64,000 nucleotides of DNA from Pseudomonadota bacterium (GTDB lineage: Bacteria > Pseudomonadota > Gammaproteobacteria > Burkholderiales > SG8-39): assembly GCA_947455195.1 (NCBI GenBank), contig CANGMI010000002.1, positions 445,549 to 509,548 of the forward strand, read 5' to 3'. Position 1 is the first letter of the stretch; each line of letters starts with the position of its first letter. The notes under the pieces were generated by a model that saw only the letters and a program-made list of their open reading frames with translations, ran no database searches and had not been told where the DNA came from. The translations under genes were made by a program, and so were the position numbers. Of this stretch, positions 49,953 to 58,864 are shown piece after piece.

Positions 49953-52277
49953 TCAGCGAGCACCGTTGATCGCCTTCACCAGGGCCACCGGGCTCACCGG
50001 CACGTTGCGAATGCAGATGCCGAAAGGCTCGAGGGCGTTTTCGATGGCCGATGCGATCGCTGCGGCCGCGGGAATCGTGCCGCCTTCACCGACACCCTTG
50101 ACCCCGAGCGGATTGATCGGTGATGGGGTTTCGTGGAACAGCATCTCGATGGGCGGGGTTTCGACCGAACCAGGCAGGATGTAGTCGGCAAACGTGGTCG
50201 TCAGGGGTTGACCTTCCGTGTCATAGCCCATGAATTCGTAGAGTGCGTTGCCGATACCGTGCACGATGCCGCCTTGCACCTGTCCCTCGACGATCAGCGG
50301 ATTGACCAGTTTGCCGGCGTCCTGGAGGGCCACGTAACGCAGGATCCTCACGGCGCCGGTTCCGACATCGACTTCGACTTCCACCACATGAAAGGCGTTG
50401 GCATAGGCCAGCGCATCGATGCGGTGGTTCACGGTGGATTCCAGACCTGGCTCCACCCCTTCGGGGAAGGCGTATCCGGGGAGTCCACGCAAGCGCCCGG
50501 CAATCGCGCCGAGTGTGATCGCGTGATCGGGGACCCCTTTCAGTTGCACCTTGCCATCGCGCAGTTCAAGGTCACCCTCGGCGGCTTCCAGGACGTGGGC
50601 TGCCACACGCAAGGCTTTCTCGCGCACTGCACGCGCCGCCAGCAGCACTGAGGTGCCGGCCGTGATCATCTGCCGACTCGCGTAGCCACCGAGGCCGAGC
50701 GGCACCAGGCCCGTGTCGCCTGCAATCACGTCGACGTCTTCGGCACGCACCCCGAGCGTCTCGGCACACACCTGGGCAAGGCCGGTGCGGATGCCCTGGC
50801 CCATCGCCAGCGCTCCGGTGTAGACGCCAATCTTGCCCGCTGGCGTGATCCGTACCGAACCCGATTCGAACGGGCCGCGACCCGTGCCCTTCACACCGTG
50901 GGCGATCCCGATGCCGATGTAGCGCCCCTGGGCGCGTGCTTGTGCCTGTCGCTGGCCGAAGCCGGCGTAATCCGCATGCGCCAGGGTCTTCGCCTGGCAG
51001 GCGGCGTAGTCGCCGCTGTCATAGACCACCGGGCCTCCGGCCCGATTGCGCAGACCCATTTCGTACGGGAATCGATCGGCGGGTATCAGGTTGCGGCTGC
51101 GCACCTCGGCGCGATCGAGTCGGAGTTCGCGCGCGACGCGGTCCATCAGGCGTTCCATCACGAACGCGCTTTGCGGGTAGCCTGCCCCCCGCACGGGAAT
51201 CACTGGGGGCTTGTGCGTCTGCACCACCAGTACGTCCATGTCGTAGGCTGGCAGCATGTAAGGCCCGGGGAGCGTCGTGGCGGAGTTGTGCGGCACGTTG
51301 TAGCTGTGGGGCGCGTAGGCGCCCTGATCCTGCAGCATCGCACCGCGGATGCCGAGCAGTCGTCCATCGCGATCGACGGCTACTTCGACGTCCCAGTACT
51401 GGTCGCGCTCCTGGATGGCCGAGATGAAGTGCTCGCGGCGGTCTTCGATCCAGCGCACGGTGCGGCCCAGAGCGAGTGCCACGGCCGGCAGCACGATTTC
51501 CTCGGGGTAGACGAGGTTCTTGGTGCCAAAGCCGCCCCCAACCTCCGGTGCAATGACCCGGATGGTGTCGATGTCGATGCGCAGTGCCTCGGCCAGAGTG
51601 CGCGCAAGGTCGTGCGACTTCTGGGTCGATGACCAGAAGGTGAGCGTTCCGAGCAGCGGGTCAGGGCGTGCGATGGCCCCGCGGGTTTCCATCGGGTGCC
51701 CGGCGCCTCGGTGCTGCTCGAGCACTTCGCGGTAGACCGCATGGGCCGAGGCAAAGGCTCCGGCGCAGTCGCCATAGCCAACGTGGAGGCGCTTGAGCAA
51801 GGGGGTGCCCGATTCACGGGCATCGCGAAACTCGGCGATCACCGGCAGAGGCTCCCAGTCGATCTCGACCTGGCCAGCTGCATCCTCGGCTTCACGCGGG
51901 GTGGCGGCCACGACGACGGCGACTGCCTCGCCGACAAACAGAACCTCCTCGGGTGCGAGCGTCCAGGGCATCGCGCTTGCGGGAAGTTGTCCGGCCGGAA
52001 ATGCGACCGGCTGACGCAATTGCGCCAGGTGCGGTGCGAGGTCGGCGGCACCCCAGACCGCAGCGACACCTGGCATGGTGCGGGCTCGGGTACAGTCGAT
52101 CGAACGGATGCGCGCATGTGCAAGGGGTGATCGCACAAAGACGGCGTGTAGCGCGTCGGGCACCGGCACATCGGCGAGGTAGCAGCCCGCACCGCGCAGG
52201 AGTTTTGGATCTTCGATGCGTCGTACGCGTTCGCCGATGACGCGGCGTGCTGGGTCAGTGGCGTGGGTGGTGCTCAT
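49953..52277 (-). CDS. Xanthine dehydrogenase family protein, molybdopterin-binding subunit (lone large subunit)
   Basis: A 774-residue molybdenum hydroxylase large subunit (CoxL/XdhB-like) that would hydroxylate a heterocycle, aldehyde or similar substrate with water. N-terminal GERVRRIEDPKLLRGAGCYLADV, then VAPEVGGGFGTKN, and the catalytic-Glu motif LGVKGVGEGGTIPAAAAIA near residue 730 are present. The VRGAGYPQSAFVMERL segment replaces the usual YRGAGR. No CoxS or CoxM gene lies beside it, so it must borrow its Fe-S and flavin partners; the only Fe-S subunit in the window is at 62.4 kb on the other strand. No signal peptide is seen. Confidence 0.9.
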   Translation of the reverse strand: MSTTHATDPARRVIGERVRRIEDPKLLRGAGCYLADVPVPDALHAVFVRSPLAHARIRSIDCTRARTMPGVAAVWGAADLAPHLAQLRQPVAFPAGQLPASAMPWTLAPEEVLFVGEAVAVVVAATPREAEDAAGQVEIDWEPLPVIAEFRDARESGTPLLKRLHVGYGDCAGAFASAHAVYREVLEQHRGAGHPMETRGAIARPDPLLGTLTFWSSTQKSHDLARTLAEALRIDIDTIRVIAPEVGGGFGTKNLVYPEEIVLPAVALALGRTVRWIEDRREHFISAIQERDQYWDVEVAVDRDGRLLGIRGAMLQDQGAYAPHSYNVPHNSATTLPGPYMLPAYDMDVLVVQTHKPPVIPVRGAGYPQSAFVMERLMDRVARELRLDRAEVRSRNLIPADRFPYEMGLRNRAGGPVVYDSGDYAACQAKTLAHADYAGFGQRQAQARAQGRYIGIGIAHGVKGTGRGPFESGSVRITPAGKIGVYTGALAMGQGIRTGLAQVCAETLGVRAEDVDVIAGDTGLVPLGLGGYASRQMITAGTSVLLAARAVREKALRVAAHVLEAAEGDLELRDGKVQLKGVPDHAITLGAIAGRLRGLPGYAFPEGVEPGLESTVNHRIDALAYANAFHVVEVEVDVGTGAVRILRYVALQDAGKLVNPLIVEGQVQGGIVHGIGNALYEFMGYDTEGQPLTTTFADYILPGSVETPPIEMLFHETPSPINPLGVKGVGEGGTIPAAAAIASAIENALEPFGICIRNVPVSPVALVKAINGAR

Positions 52278-52428
52278 GGGCGGTCGTTCAGTGTCGGTTG
52301 AGGTTGGCGTGTCGACCCGGATGGTCGCGATCGAACCGTGGTCGTGCCGGATCGGCGAAGTCTACCGATGCGCCCGGAGGCGCGATCGGCCCATGCGACG
52401 ACCGTGATCGGTCGATGACAGCTCCTGC

Positions 52429-53400
52429 TCAGTCGATCAGGGTGCGCGGAAACATCGCGTGCACACCCTTGTTGCCATCGACGATCTGGGTTATGTGCAG
52501 GTCACAGGCAAGGCTGCAGGTGGTGTAGGCATCGAGCGCCGACCAGCCCTTGAGTTCGCCCAGCCACGAAATCATGTCGCGCAATGCCTCGCGCGCTGCG
52601 TTGTCCAGGTCCGGATCGAAGGCCATGCTGATGTAGTGTGTGGGTGTGATGGCCCTCGGGCGCCTCAGCGTGCCGCCTGTCACGCGGGCATCGCCGGGCG
52701 TGGTCTTCGGCGCCTTGTGCAAGCGGAAGGTGAGTTCGCCCGTCAGCGCGGTCTCGAGCGCGGTGAGGCAGACCTCGCCATCGCCTTGCACTGCATGACC
52801 ATCCCCGGCCGAGAAGAGTGCGCCTTCGACCTGCACCGGCAGAAAGAGGCTCGACCCCGCCACGAGCTCCTTGTTGTCGATATTGCCGCCGTATTCGCGC
52901 GGTTCGACGCTCGACACACGCCCGTAGGCGGCCTGTGGGGCTACTGCCATGATGCCGAAGAAGGGACGCAGCGGAATGGTCGGGCCCCAGGGCAGCGTGC
53001 AGGTGCGGTTCGCGCGGTCGATCGGGATGTTCATGACCCGAGTCAGTGGAAAGTCGTCGGGCAGGCCGCCCTTGAGCGGGCGCACCGAGTTGTAACCCCA
53101 GTCCTGACGCAACTCGATCTCGCGAATCTGCACTTCGAGCGTATCGCCCGGTTCGGCCCCCTCGATCCAGATCGGGCCGGTGAGAATGTGCGGCCCCATC
53201 TGCGGCTTGCACTGCTCGACGATGGCACGGTGTTCGGGCAGTACCTTGTCACCGGCGCGTTCCGACTCTTCACGCGATCCGGACACCGTACCGATGCTCA
53301 GGGTGTCGCCCGGGCGAATGCGCAAGACCGGTGGCAGGCTTGCATCGAAGTGGCCCCAGTGGATCGTCTCGGGCGTTGCGGTAATCGAGTGGTGGGCCAT
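52429..53400 (-). CDS. Acetamidase/formamidase family protein
   Basis: A 323-residue amidase of the FmdA/AmdA family, which hydrolyses formamide, acetamide or related short amides to ammonia and the acid. Signatures: TIHWGHFDASLPPVLRIRPGDTLSIGTVSG, GPIWIEGAEPGDTLEVQI, FGIMAVAPQ, YGGNIDNKELVAGSSLFLPVQVEGALFSAGDGHAVQGDGEV. The open frame continues far upstream on the minus strand across the next gene and is a shadow; the ATG at 53400 opens MAHHSITATPETIHWGH. It is divergent from the amidohydrolase gene across 270 bp, suggesting joint control of a nitrogen-compound pathway. Confidence 0.92.
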   Translation of the reverse strand: MAHHSITATPETIHWGHFDASLPPVLRIRPGDTLSIGTVSGSREESERAGDKVLPEHRAIVEQCKPQMGPHILTGPIWIEGAEPGDTLEVQIREIELRQDWGYNSVRPLKGGLPDDFPLTRVMNIPIDRANRTCTLPWGPTIPLRPFFGIMAVAPQAAYGRVSSVEPREYGGNIDNKELVAGSSLFLPVQVEGALFSAGDGHAVQGDGEVCLTALETALTGELTFRLHKAPKTTPGDARVTGGTLRRPRAITPTHYISMAFDPDLDNAAREALRDMISWLGELKGWSALDAYTTCSLACDLHITQIVDGNKGVHAMFPRTLID

Positions 53401-53670
53401 GCGACAGGAGTCCTCGGAAGTGTGCGTCAGTGGTGGCGGGGGCGGATGGCGGGTGCCATCTCGGCCGGGCCCGCTCGTGCCGCGACCGGTGCCGGCGAAC
53501 TGACGGCGCCGGATACGCGCCACGATCGAGGGTAGCCTCTTTTCGGTGTGCTGTTCAAGCCTGCCCTGTTCCTGCCATGCCGGCGCCCGCGCAAGGCATT
53601 GGGTCGACAAGGGTTTCGGCGCGGGTGTAACCTCGCCCAGGACCTTGTTGCAATGATGGAGAGCACGACC

Positions 53671-54939
53671 ATGCAATTCGACCTTCTTCTTCGCGGTGGG
53701 CTGGTCATCGATCCGGCCAACGGCATCAACGGCGTGCGTGATGTCGCCATCAAGGCCGGGCGTATCGCGGCCGTTGGAGAGTCGATCGCACCCACCACGG
53801 CCCAGTCGGTCATCGACGTCCGAGGCAAACTCGTCACGCCCGGTCTCATCGACACCCATGCCCACGTCTTTCAGTATGTGACGGGGCGCTTCGGGCTCGA
53901 GGCCGACATGTGCGGTATTCATTCGGCTGTCACCGGACTGATCGATCAGGGCGGCCCATCCTGCATCACGATGCCGGCCTTTCGTCATCACGTGCTCGAA
54001 GCCAAGCGCTCGAAGATCTACACCTACATGTCGACCTATCTGGTCGGGGGGATGGAGGGCCATTACTACCCCTCGCTGCATCAGCCCGACACGATGGATG
54101 TCGACGCCACGGTGCGCTCGGCGATGGAAAACCGCGACTGCGTCATCGGATTCAAGGCGCATGCCGAGGTGGGTGGTTTTGCCCGCTGGGGCCTCAGCGG
54201 GATGCAGAAGGCCGCCGAGATGGGGCGCCAGACCAGCCTGCCGCTCTACATCCATTTCGGGCAACTCTGGCCGCTGCCCGAGAGCGGTGACAACGGGGTC
54301 GACCCGGATACCATCATCGAGCAGGTGATGCCGCTTCTGAAGCCGGGTGACATCCTCGCTCACCCCTTTACCCGGCATCCGGGCGGTTTTGTCGACCGCA
54401 ACGGGCGGGTGCATGCGATCGTGCGCGAGGCGATCGACAAGGGACTGCGCATCGACGTGGGGCACGGTTCGCACTTCAGCTTCAAGATGGCGCGCATTGC
54501 CCTCGAAGCCGGGATCGAGCCCGATACGCTCGGCGCCGACATGCACGGCTACAACACCGATGTGCCCGATCCGGCGCTGGCGGGCACCCCCGACACGCAC
54601 CCCGACAAGGAGCACATGTTCTTCGGTGCGGTGAAGTTCTCGATGGTCTCGGCCATGACCTCGATGCTCGCGCTCGGCATGCCGCTGGAAAAAGTCGTGG
54701 CGATGTCCACCTGGAATCCGCAGCGCTACTTCGGGCTGCCGGATACCTTCGGGCATATCGGGGTTGGTGCACCCGCAGACATCAGCGTGCTGAACGACGA
54801 ACGCGGTCGTTTCGTCCTGCGCGACAACGAAGAGACCCAGGTGGTGACCGATCGCATCCTCACGCCCGCATTCTGCCTCCTCGATGGCGTACGCATCGAC
54901 GCCAATTCGCCGATTCTGCCGATGATGCAGGCGGCCTGA
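53671..54939 (+). CDS. Amidohydrolase / deacetylase family metallohydrolase (dihydroorotase-like)
   Basis: A 422-residue amidohydrolase-superfamily enzyme. Metal ligands are visible: H63-x-H65 in IDTHAHVF, K162 in GFKAHAEV (bridging lysine position), H195 in YIHFGQ, H231 in LAHPFTRHPG and D290 in GADMHGYNTD. Related enzymes split cyclic amides, acylamino acids or similar C-N bonds. Of several in-frame ATGs I chose 53671, which has GGAGAG eight bases upstream and starts MQFDLLLRGG. The DUF1116 gene starts 74 bp after its stop and is probably cotranscribed. The substrate is not predictable beyond a C-N bond. Confidence 0.88.
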   Translation: MQFDLLLRGGLVIDPANGINGVRDVAIKAGRIAAVGESIAPTTAQSVIDVRGKLVTPGLIDTHAHVFQYVTGRFGLEADMCGIHSAVTGLIDQGGPSCITMPAFRHHVLEAKRSKIYTYMSTYLVGGMEGHYYPSLHQPDTMDVDATVRSAMENRDCVIGFKAHAEVGGFARWGLSGMQKAAEMGRQTSLPLYIHFGQLWPLPESGDNGVDPDTIIEQVMPLLKPGDILAHPFTRHPGGFVDRNGRVHAIVREAIDKGLRIDVGHGSHFSFKMARIALEAGIEPDTLGADMHGYNTDVPDPALAGTPDTHPDKEHMFFGAVKFSMVSAMTSMLALGMPLEKVVAMSTWNPQRYFGLPDTFGHIGVGAPADISVLNDERGRFVLRDNEETQVVTDRILTPAFCLLDGVRIDANSPILPMMQAA

Positions 54940-55013
54940 ACCAGCGGTTTCCGGTGGCGGTCGGACCCATCGGGCCGATCGTGCAGCCATACCATGTGCA
55001 GAGGGTGATGATC

Positions 55014-56240
55014 ATGAACGACACGGCGCTCGCCGCCCTGCATCGGGCCCGCCCGATGTTGCATGGCATTGTCACGGCGGGCGAGGCGCTGGGCCTCGGG
55101 CATGACACGCTCCTGCATGCGGGGCCGCCCCTGGCTCGGCCCGAGGCGCCCTGTGCGCCGCTCGCGGCATCGCTCGAACTGGCGCTCGTGCACGATCGTG
55201 GCATCGATGCCGCAGCGGCGAATGCACTCATCATCGGCCGTGGTGTCGAGCTTGCGCCGGCGCAATCCTTCGGTGTGGCAACGCCGCTCGCGCATGTCGT
55301 GAGTGCGGCAACGCCGTTGTGGCGGGTGCGCTCGGGTAACGACATGGGCTACGCGCCATTGGGTGCGGTCGGTGGCCCCGACTTGCGGGTGGGCAAGCGC
55401 GACCCGGTGATTCTGGAGCGACTGCGTGATCGCGATCTGCGGTTGCGCCCGGTGCTCGAGGCCGCGCTCGCGCTCGAGGGCCCGATCGATCTGCTCGAGA
55501 TTGCCCTGGGTGGCCTCGCTGCGGGTGACGATCTGCACGCGAGCAGCGTGCATGCCACCGGCCTCCTTGCCGCCGAACTCCATCGCCGCCTGCGCCTCTG
55601 TGGTCCAGCCCTCGAGGCGCAGCGCGTCTGGCTGGCCGAGAGCCTTGCGCGTACGCCACTTTTCTTTCTCACGCCCTGGATGGCGGCCTGCCGTGCGATG
55701 GCCGCCGGCATGGAGGCCACGGGCGAGGGCACTCTGGTGACCCGACTGGCCGGGAATGGCGAGGCGGTGGGTATCGCGCTCTCGGGGAATGCGCAGACCT
55801 GGCATTGCCTGCCTGCCACGGCACCCGTGGGGCCACGCCTGCCAGGCGTGTCGGTGGATGCCCCGGTGCTGGGTGCGATCGGCGACAGTGGCATCGTCGA
55901 TGCGCTCGGCTTCGGCGGCATGGTGCTGCATCTGGCGGGCGATACACGGCCGCAACTGGAACCCTTCCTTGCCCCGGACACCCCGAGCGATCTGCAGGCG
56001 CTGCTCTGCCAGTCTCATCCCGCGCTGGCCGCGATCGGGGCTCGAAGCGGGCTCGATGCGCAGCAGGTGGTGAGCCGTCGGCTTGCGCCCGCCGTAGCCA
56101 TCTCGATGCTGGACGCGGGCGGTACCCTCGGTATTCTCGGGCGGGGCATCTTTCGGCCCCCGGTGGCGCTCTTTGAAGCGGCACTGGCCGAGCCGCTGCT
56201 GGCTGGAGCGCCTCTTGCGCGGATCTTGGCCAAGGGCTGA
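55014..56240 (+). CDS. DUF1116 (YahG/YlbE-like) family protein
   Basis: A 408-residue cytosolic protein similar to DUF1116. Diagnostic stretches are LLHAGPPL with the following Cys-x-Pro (about residues 35-52), LAGNGEAVGIALSGNAQTWHCLPA, AIGDSGIVDALGFGGM (cf. GDSAITE-G-GG in other members) and the C-terminal GGTLGILGRGIFRPPVALFEAAL. In E. coli the YlbE member of this family works with FdrA and YlbF in oxamate transcarbamoylation. Here no FdrA, YlbF or carbamate kinase gene is present. Its operon neighbours are an amidohydrolase and, divergently, an amidase. Function is therefore open. Confidence 0.8.
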   Translation: MNDTALAALHRARPMLHGIVTAGEALGLGHDTLLHAGPPLARPEAPCAPLAASLELALVHDRGIDAAAANALIIGRGVELAPAQSFGVATPLAHVVSAATPLWRVRSGNDMGYAPLGAVGGPDLRVGKRDPVILERLRDRDLRLRPVLEAALALEGPIDLLEIALGGLAAGDDLHASSVHATGLLAAELHRRLRLCGPALEAQRVWLAESLARTPLFFLTPWMAACRAMAAGMEATGEGTLVTRLAGNGEAVGIALSGNAQTWHCLPATAPVGPRLPGVSVDAPVLGAIGDSGIVDALGFGGMVLHLAGDTRPQLEPFLAPDTPSDLQALLCQSHPALAAIGARSGLDAQQVVSRRLAPAVAISMLDAGGTLGILGRGIFRPPVALFEAALAEPLLAGAPLARILAKG

Positions 56241-56334
56241 GGTGGGCGCGCTTTGCCGGTCGCCCGGCGATGCTGCGCTGTCTGGCGTTGCGCAGCGTGC
56301 AGGCGCCGGGGGGGCTCGCGACGGTCGGTGCAAC

Positions 56335-56350
56335 CCGTTGTTCGCAACGG
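56335..56350. promoter_or_regulatory. Dyad with TTCG centre overlapping the -35 region of the downstream Bug gene promoter
   Basis: CCGTTG and CAACGG are perfect 6-bp inverted arms around TTCG (56341-56344). The centre overlaps the proposed -35 hexamer TTCGCA, so binding of a regulator here could block the promoter. As RNA it would be a UUCG hairpin, but it lies upstream of the expected transcript start. Confidence 0.4.
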
Positions 56351-56369
56351 CGATCGGCCTTGCTATAGT
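56341..56369 (+). promoter_or_regulatory. Candidate sigma-70 promoter of the Bug gene at 56503
   Basis: TTCGCA (56341-56346), a 17-bp spacer and TATAGT (56364-56369) make a plausible promoter. Transcription from about 56376 would leave a 127-nt leader containing a hairpin GACCCG-CTGT-CGGGTC at 56450-56465. Confidence 0.5.
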
Positions 56370-56502
56370 TGCTTCCGTCCGCCGGGGGTTTCACGATGTG
56401 TGGTCCGCCTCGTGGATGAGGTTTGGGCGTCTTCTGGCGGCCCTCGTCTGACCCGCTGTCGGGTCGGCGACCTCTGAGAACATCGAGTGGGAGACACCCT
56501 TC

Positions 56503-57480
56503 ATGACGGTCAGAAGTACGGCAATCGCGCTCGCATGGGCGGCATTCGGGCTGGCGGCGTCGGCGGTTCAGGCGCAAGGCACGGTGGCCACATGGCCCGC
56601 TCGCCCGATTCATTTCGTGATTCCGTTTTCCGCCGGCGGTGGTAACGACATCGTTGCCCGCGTGATCGCGAGCAAGATGAGCGAGTCGCTCGGCCAGCCC
56701 ATCATCATCGACAACAAGCCGGGTGGCCAGGGCATCATCGCGGTCGAATTCGTGCAGCGTTCCGCCCCCGACGGTTACACCGTGCTGGTGGGGCCGAGCG
56801 GCCCGATGACCGGGAATCCGGCAACCTACAAGCGTCTGCCGTACCAGACCTTGCGTGACTTCACGCCAGTGACCATGATCGGGTCGTTTCCTCTCGTCCT
56901 TGTGGTGAATTCTGCGCTTCCGGTTCGCACCGTTCAGGAACTGATCGACTACGCCAAGGAACGCCCGAACGCGGTCAACTACGGCTCGACGGCAGCGCTT
57001 TTCCAGTTGACCTCGGAACTGTTCAACCAGAAGACCGGCACGCGCTTTGCGCACATTCCGTACAAGAGCAGCGGCGACTTCGTGAACGCGGTGCTCTCCA
57101 ACGAGATCACGATTGCGTTCGCTGACCCGCCGCCCGCCTCAGGACCGATCAAGGCGGGCCGTCTCCGGGCTCTTGCCATCACGGCCTCGCAGCGACACCC
57201 GGCCTGGGACCTCCCGACCATGAGCGAGGCGGGCGTCTCCGACATGGGGTTCAACATCTGGATGGGGCTTTTCGTGCCGGTGGCCACGCCGGCCCCGATT
57301 GTCAGGCGCATCCGCGATGACATGGTGAAGGCGATCAACCTGCCCGACGTGCGCGAGCGTTTCGCGTCATTGGGCGTCGATCCGTCGGGCATGCCGGGCG
57401 AGGAGTTCGCGAAGATCATCGCGGCCGATATCGTGCGGTGGACTCAGGTGGCCAAGGTGGCCAACATCGCTTCAGACTGA
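56503..57480 (+). CDS. Bug-family (tripartite tricarboxylate transporter type) substrate-binding protein
   Basis: A 325-residue periplasmic receptor with signal peptide (MTVRSTAIALAWAAFGLAAS, cleavage near VQA-QG). WPARPIHFVIPFSAGGGNDIVARVIASKMSESLGQPIIIDNKPGGQG is the canonical Bug core with the FSAGG ligand loop. It has its own likely promoter 134 bp upstream and follows the DUF1116 gene on the same strand, so it may import the compound handled by the amidase group. The flavoprotein gene converges on it across 37 bp. Confidence 0.92.
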   Translation: MTVRSTAIALAWAAFGLAASAVQAQGTVATWPARPIHFVIPFSAGGGNDIVARVIASKMSESLGQPIIIDNKPGGQGIIAVEFVQRSAPDGYTVLVGPSGPMTGNPATYKRLPYQTLRDFTPVTMIGSFPLVLVVNSALPVRTVQELIDYAKERPNAVNYGSTAALFQLTSELFNQKTGTRFAHIPYKSSGDFVNAVLSNEITIAFADPPPASGPIKAGRLRALAITASQRHPAWDLPTMSEAGVSDMGFNIWMGLFVPVATPAPIVRRIRDDMVKAINLPDVRERFASLGVDPSGMPGEEFAKIIAADIVRWTQVAKVANIASD

Positions 57481-57517
57481 ACGGACGACCTCGCCACTCG
57501 GTCAGGGGCGCTTCGGT

Positions 57518-58699
57518 TCAGGGCAGGCGTACCGGCAGGCGCTCGGCGAGTGGTGCAAGCGGGCCGAAGCGGGACGCGAGTTCCGAGAACCGTCGCTCCC
57601 CGCGCAGCAGCCGCTCGACCCCGCCCCAGACCCGGCGCGAGCGCGTCGGCAACAGGTGACAAAGGCGCGGCCACCACAGGTAGAGGTGGGCCCAGCGCCG
57701 CGCGGCCAGCAGATCGGGCATGAGTTCGGTTTCGATCGCCCGCTCGTAGCCGAGTGCGGTGCCTTGCGACAGATGGCTCGCCACGCGCCGCGCCGCGATG
57801 CCGCCGCTGCGCAGAGCCCAGTAGATGCCTTCGCCGGTGAATGCTTCCACCAGGCCCGCTGCATCACCCGTGAGCAGCACGTGTCCCCACTCGATGCGAT
57901 CACCTGGCGCGCGCAGGGGAAGCACGAACCCCACACGGCGCACGGTCGTGGCACTTGCCCCCACGGTTTGCAGGCGATGTCGTTCAGCATAGCCGCGCAA
58001 CACACTGCCGCGCGTGCCGGGCCCGCAGATGGCACCGACACCGATGTTCAGGCGGTCGCCTTTCGGAAAGACCCAGCCATAGGCGCCCCGCAGGGTGCCG
58101 ATGTCGAGTTGCAGGCGATCGTGCCAGCGTTCGAGTTGTGCGGCATCGGCTGCGATGTCGGCTTCGATGGCAGGCATGAGGTGCCGGGTCCGCAAGGCCC
58201 CGAGCAGTCGTGCCGATTGCCCGTTGGCACCATCGGCACCGATGGCAATGCGTGCGCGGAGGCTGCCCCGCGACGTCTGCACCGTGACGCCCGCCGCGTC
58301 CTGCGAGAGACCTTCGAGCGCGGTTTCGTCCATCAGGGTTACGCAACCGGTTCCAAGCGCTTTTTCGACCAGGAATGCGTCAAAGCGAGCCCGTTGCACC
58401 ATGCCGACCAGCAGGCGTTCGCCACCCCGTTCGACGGGGGTACCAAGGCGCCAGCGCAGTTCGACCGTGCGTATCCGCTGTTCGATCACGCTGTCGAGGT
58501 CAAAGGGCAGCAACGGCAGCACCTTCGCAGTGAGGCCGCCGCCGCAGGGCTTGTCGCGCGGCAGTTTCGCCCGCTCGATCAGCAGGGTCCGGATACCCTG
58601 TCGCCCCAGTTCGAAGGCGGCAATGGCGCCGGCGGGTCCGGTGCCGATCACGATCACATCATGGCGCTTGGCGTCGATCATGCGCGGCAGTGTGTGCAT
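57518..58699 (-). CDS. Geranylgeranyl reductase family FAD-dependent oxidoreductase
   Basis: A 393-residue flavoprotein similar to geranylgeranyl/digeranylgeranyl reductases. It has the FAD-binding VIVIGTGPAGAIAAFELGRQG near the N-terminus, the family motif LPRDKPCGGGLTAKV, and the second FAD motif LLTGDAAGLVEAFTGEGI. In bacteria such proteins can reduce isoprenoid chains or act as quinone-related monooxygenases; without photosynthesis genes a chlorophyll role is unlikely. Two in-frame ATGs (58699 and 58681) could serve; neither has a strong ribosome site. It diverges from the next gene across 165 bp. Confidence 0.85.
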   Translation of the reverse strand: MHTLPRMIDAKRHDVIVIGTGPAGAIAAFELGRQGIRTLLIERAKLPRDKPCGGGLTAKVLPLLPFDLDSVIEQRIRTVELRWRLGTPVERGGERLLVGMVQRARFDAFLVEKALGTGCVTLMDETALEGLSQDAAGVTVQTSRGSLRARIAIGADGANGQSARLLGALRTRHLMPAIEADIAADAAQLERWHDRLQLDIGTLRGAYGWVFPKGDRLNIGVGAICGPGTRGSVLRGYAERHRLQTVGASATTVRRVGFVLPLRAPGDRIEWGHVLLTGDAAGLVEAFTGEGIYWALRSGGIAARRVASHLSQGTALGYERAIETELMPDLLAARRWAHLYLWWPRLCHLLPTRSRRVWGGVERLLRGERRFSELASRFGPLAPLAERLPVRLP

Positions 58700-58864
58700 A
58701 GGGGGCCAGGCGGCAAGTATAGCCAAGCTGGCCAGGTCGGCCGCGCACCTGGCGATATCCGCTGCCGATGCCCGGTTGTTACACCGCCGGCGCCCGATCG
58801 AGCCTGCCGGCGTCGCGAGGGTGTCGGGTAGAATCAGGCGCTTCGCTTGCCGGGCTTTTTCCGT

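Noticed and set aside
53401-54990. Minus-strand extension of the acetamidase frame to 853 residues.
   Set aside because: It is antisense to the amidohydrolase gene, which has clear metal-ligand motifs on the plus strand.
54726-56333. A 535-codon minus-strand open frame.
   Set aside because: It is the antisense shadow of the DUF1116 gene and has no recognisable motif.
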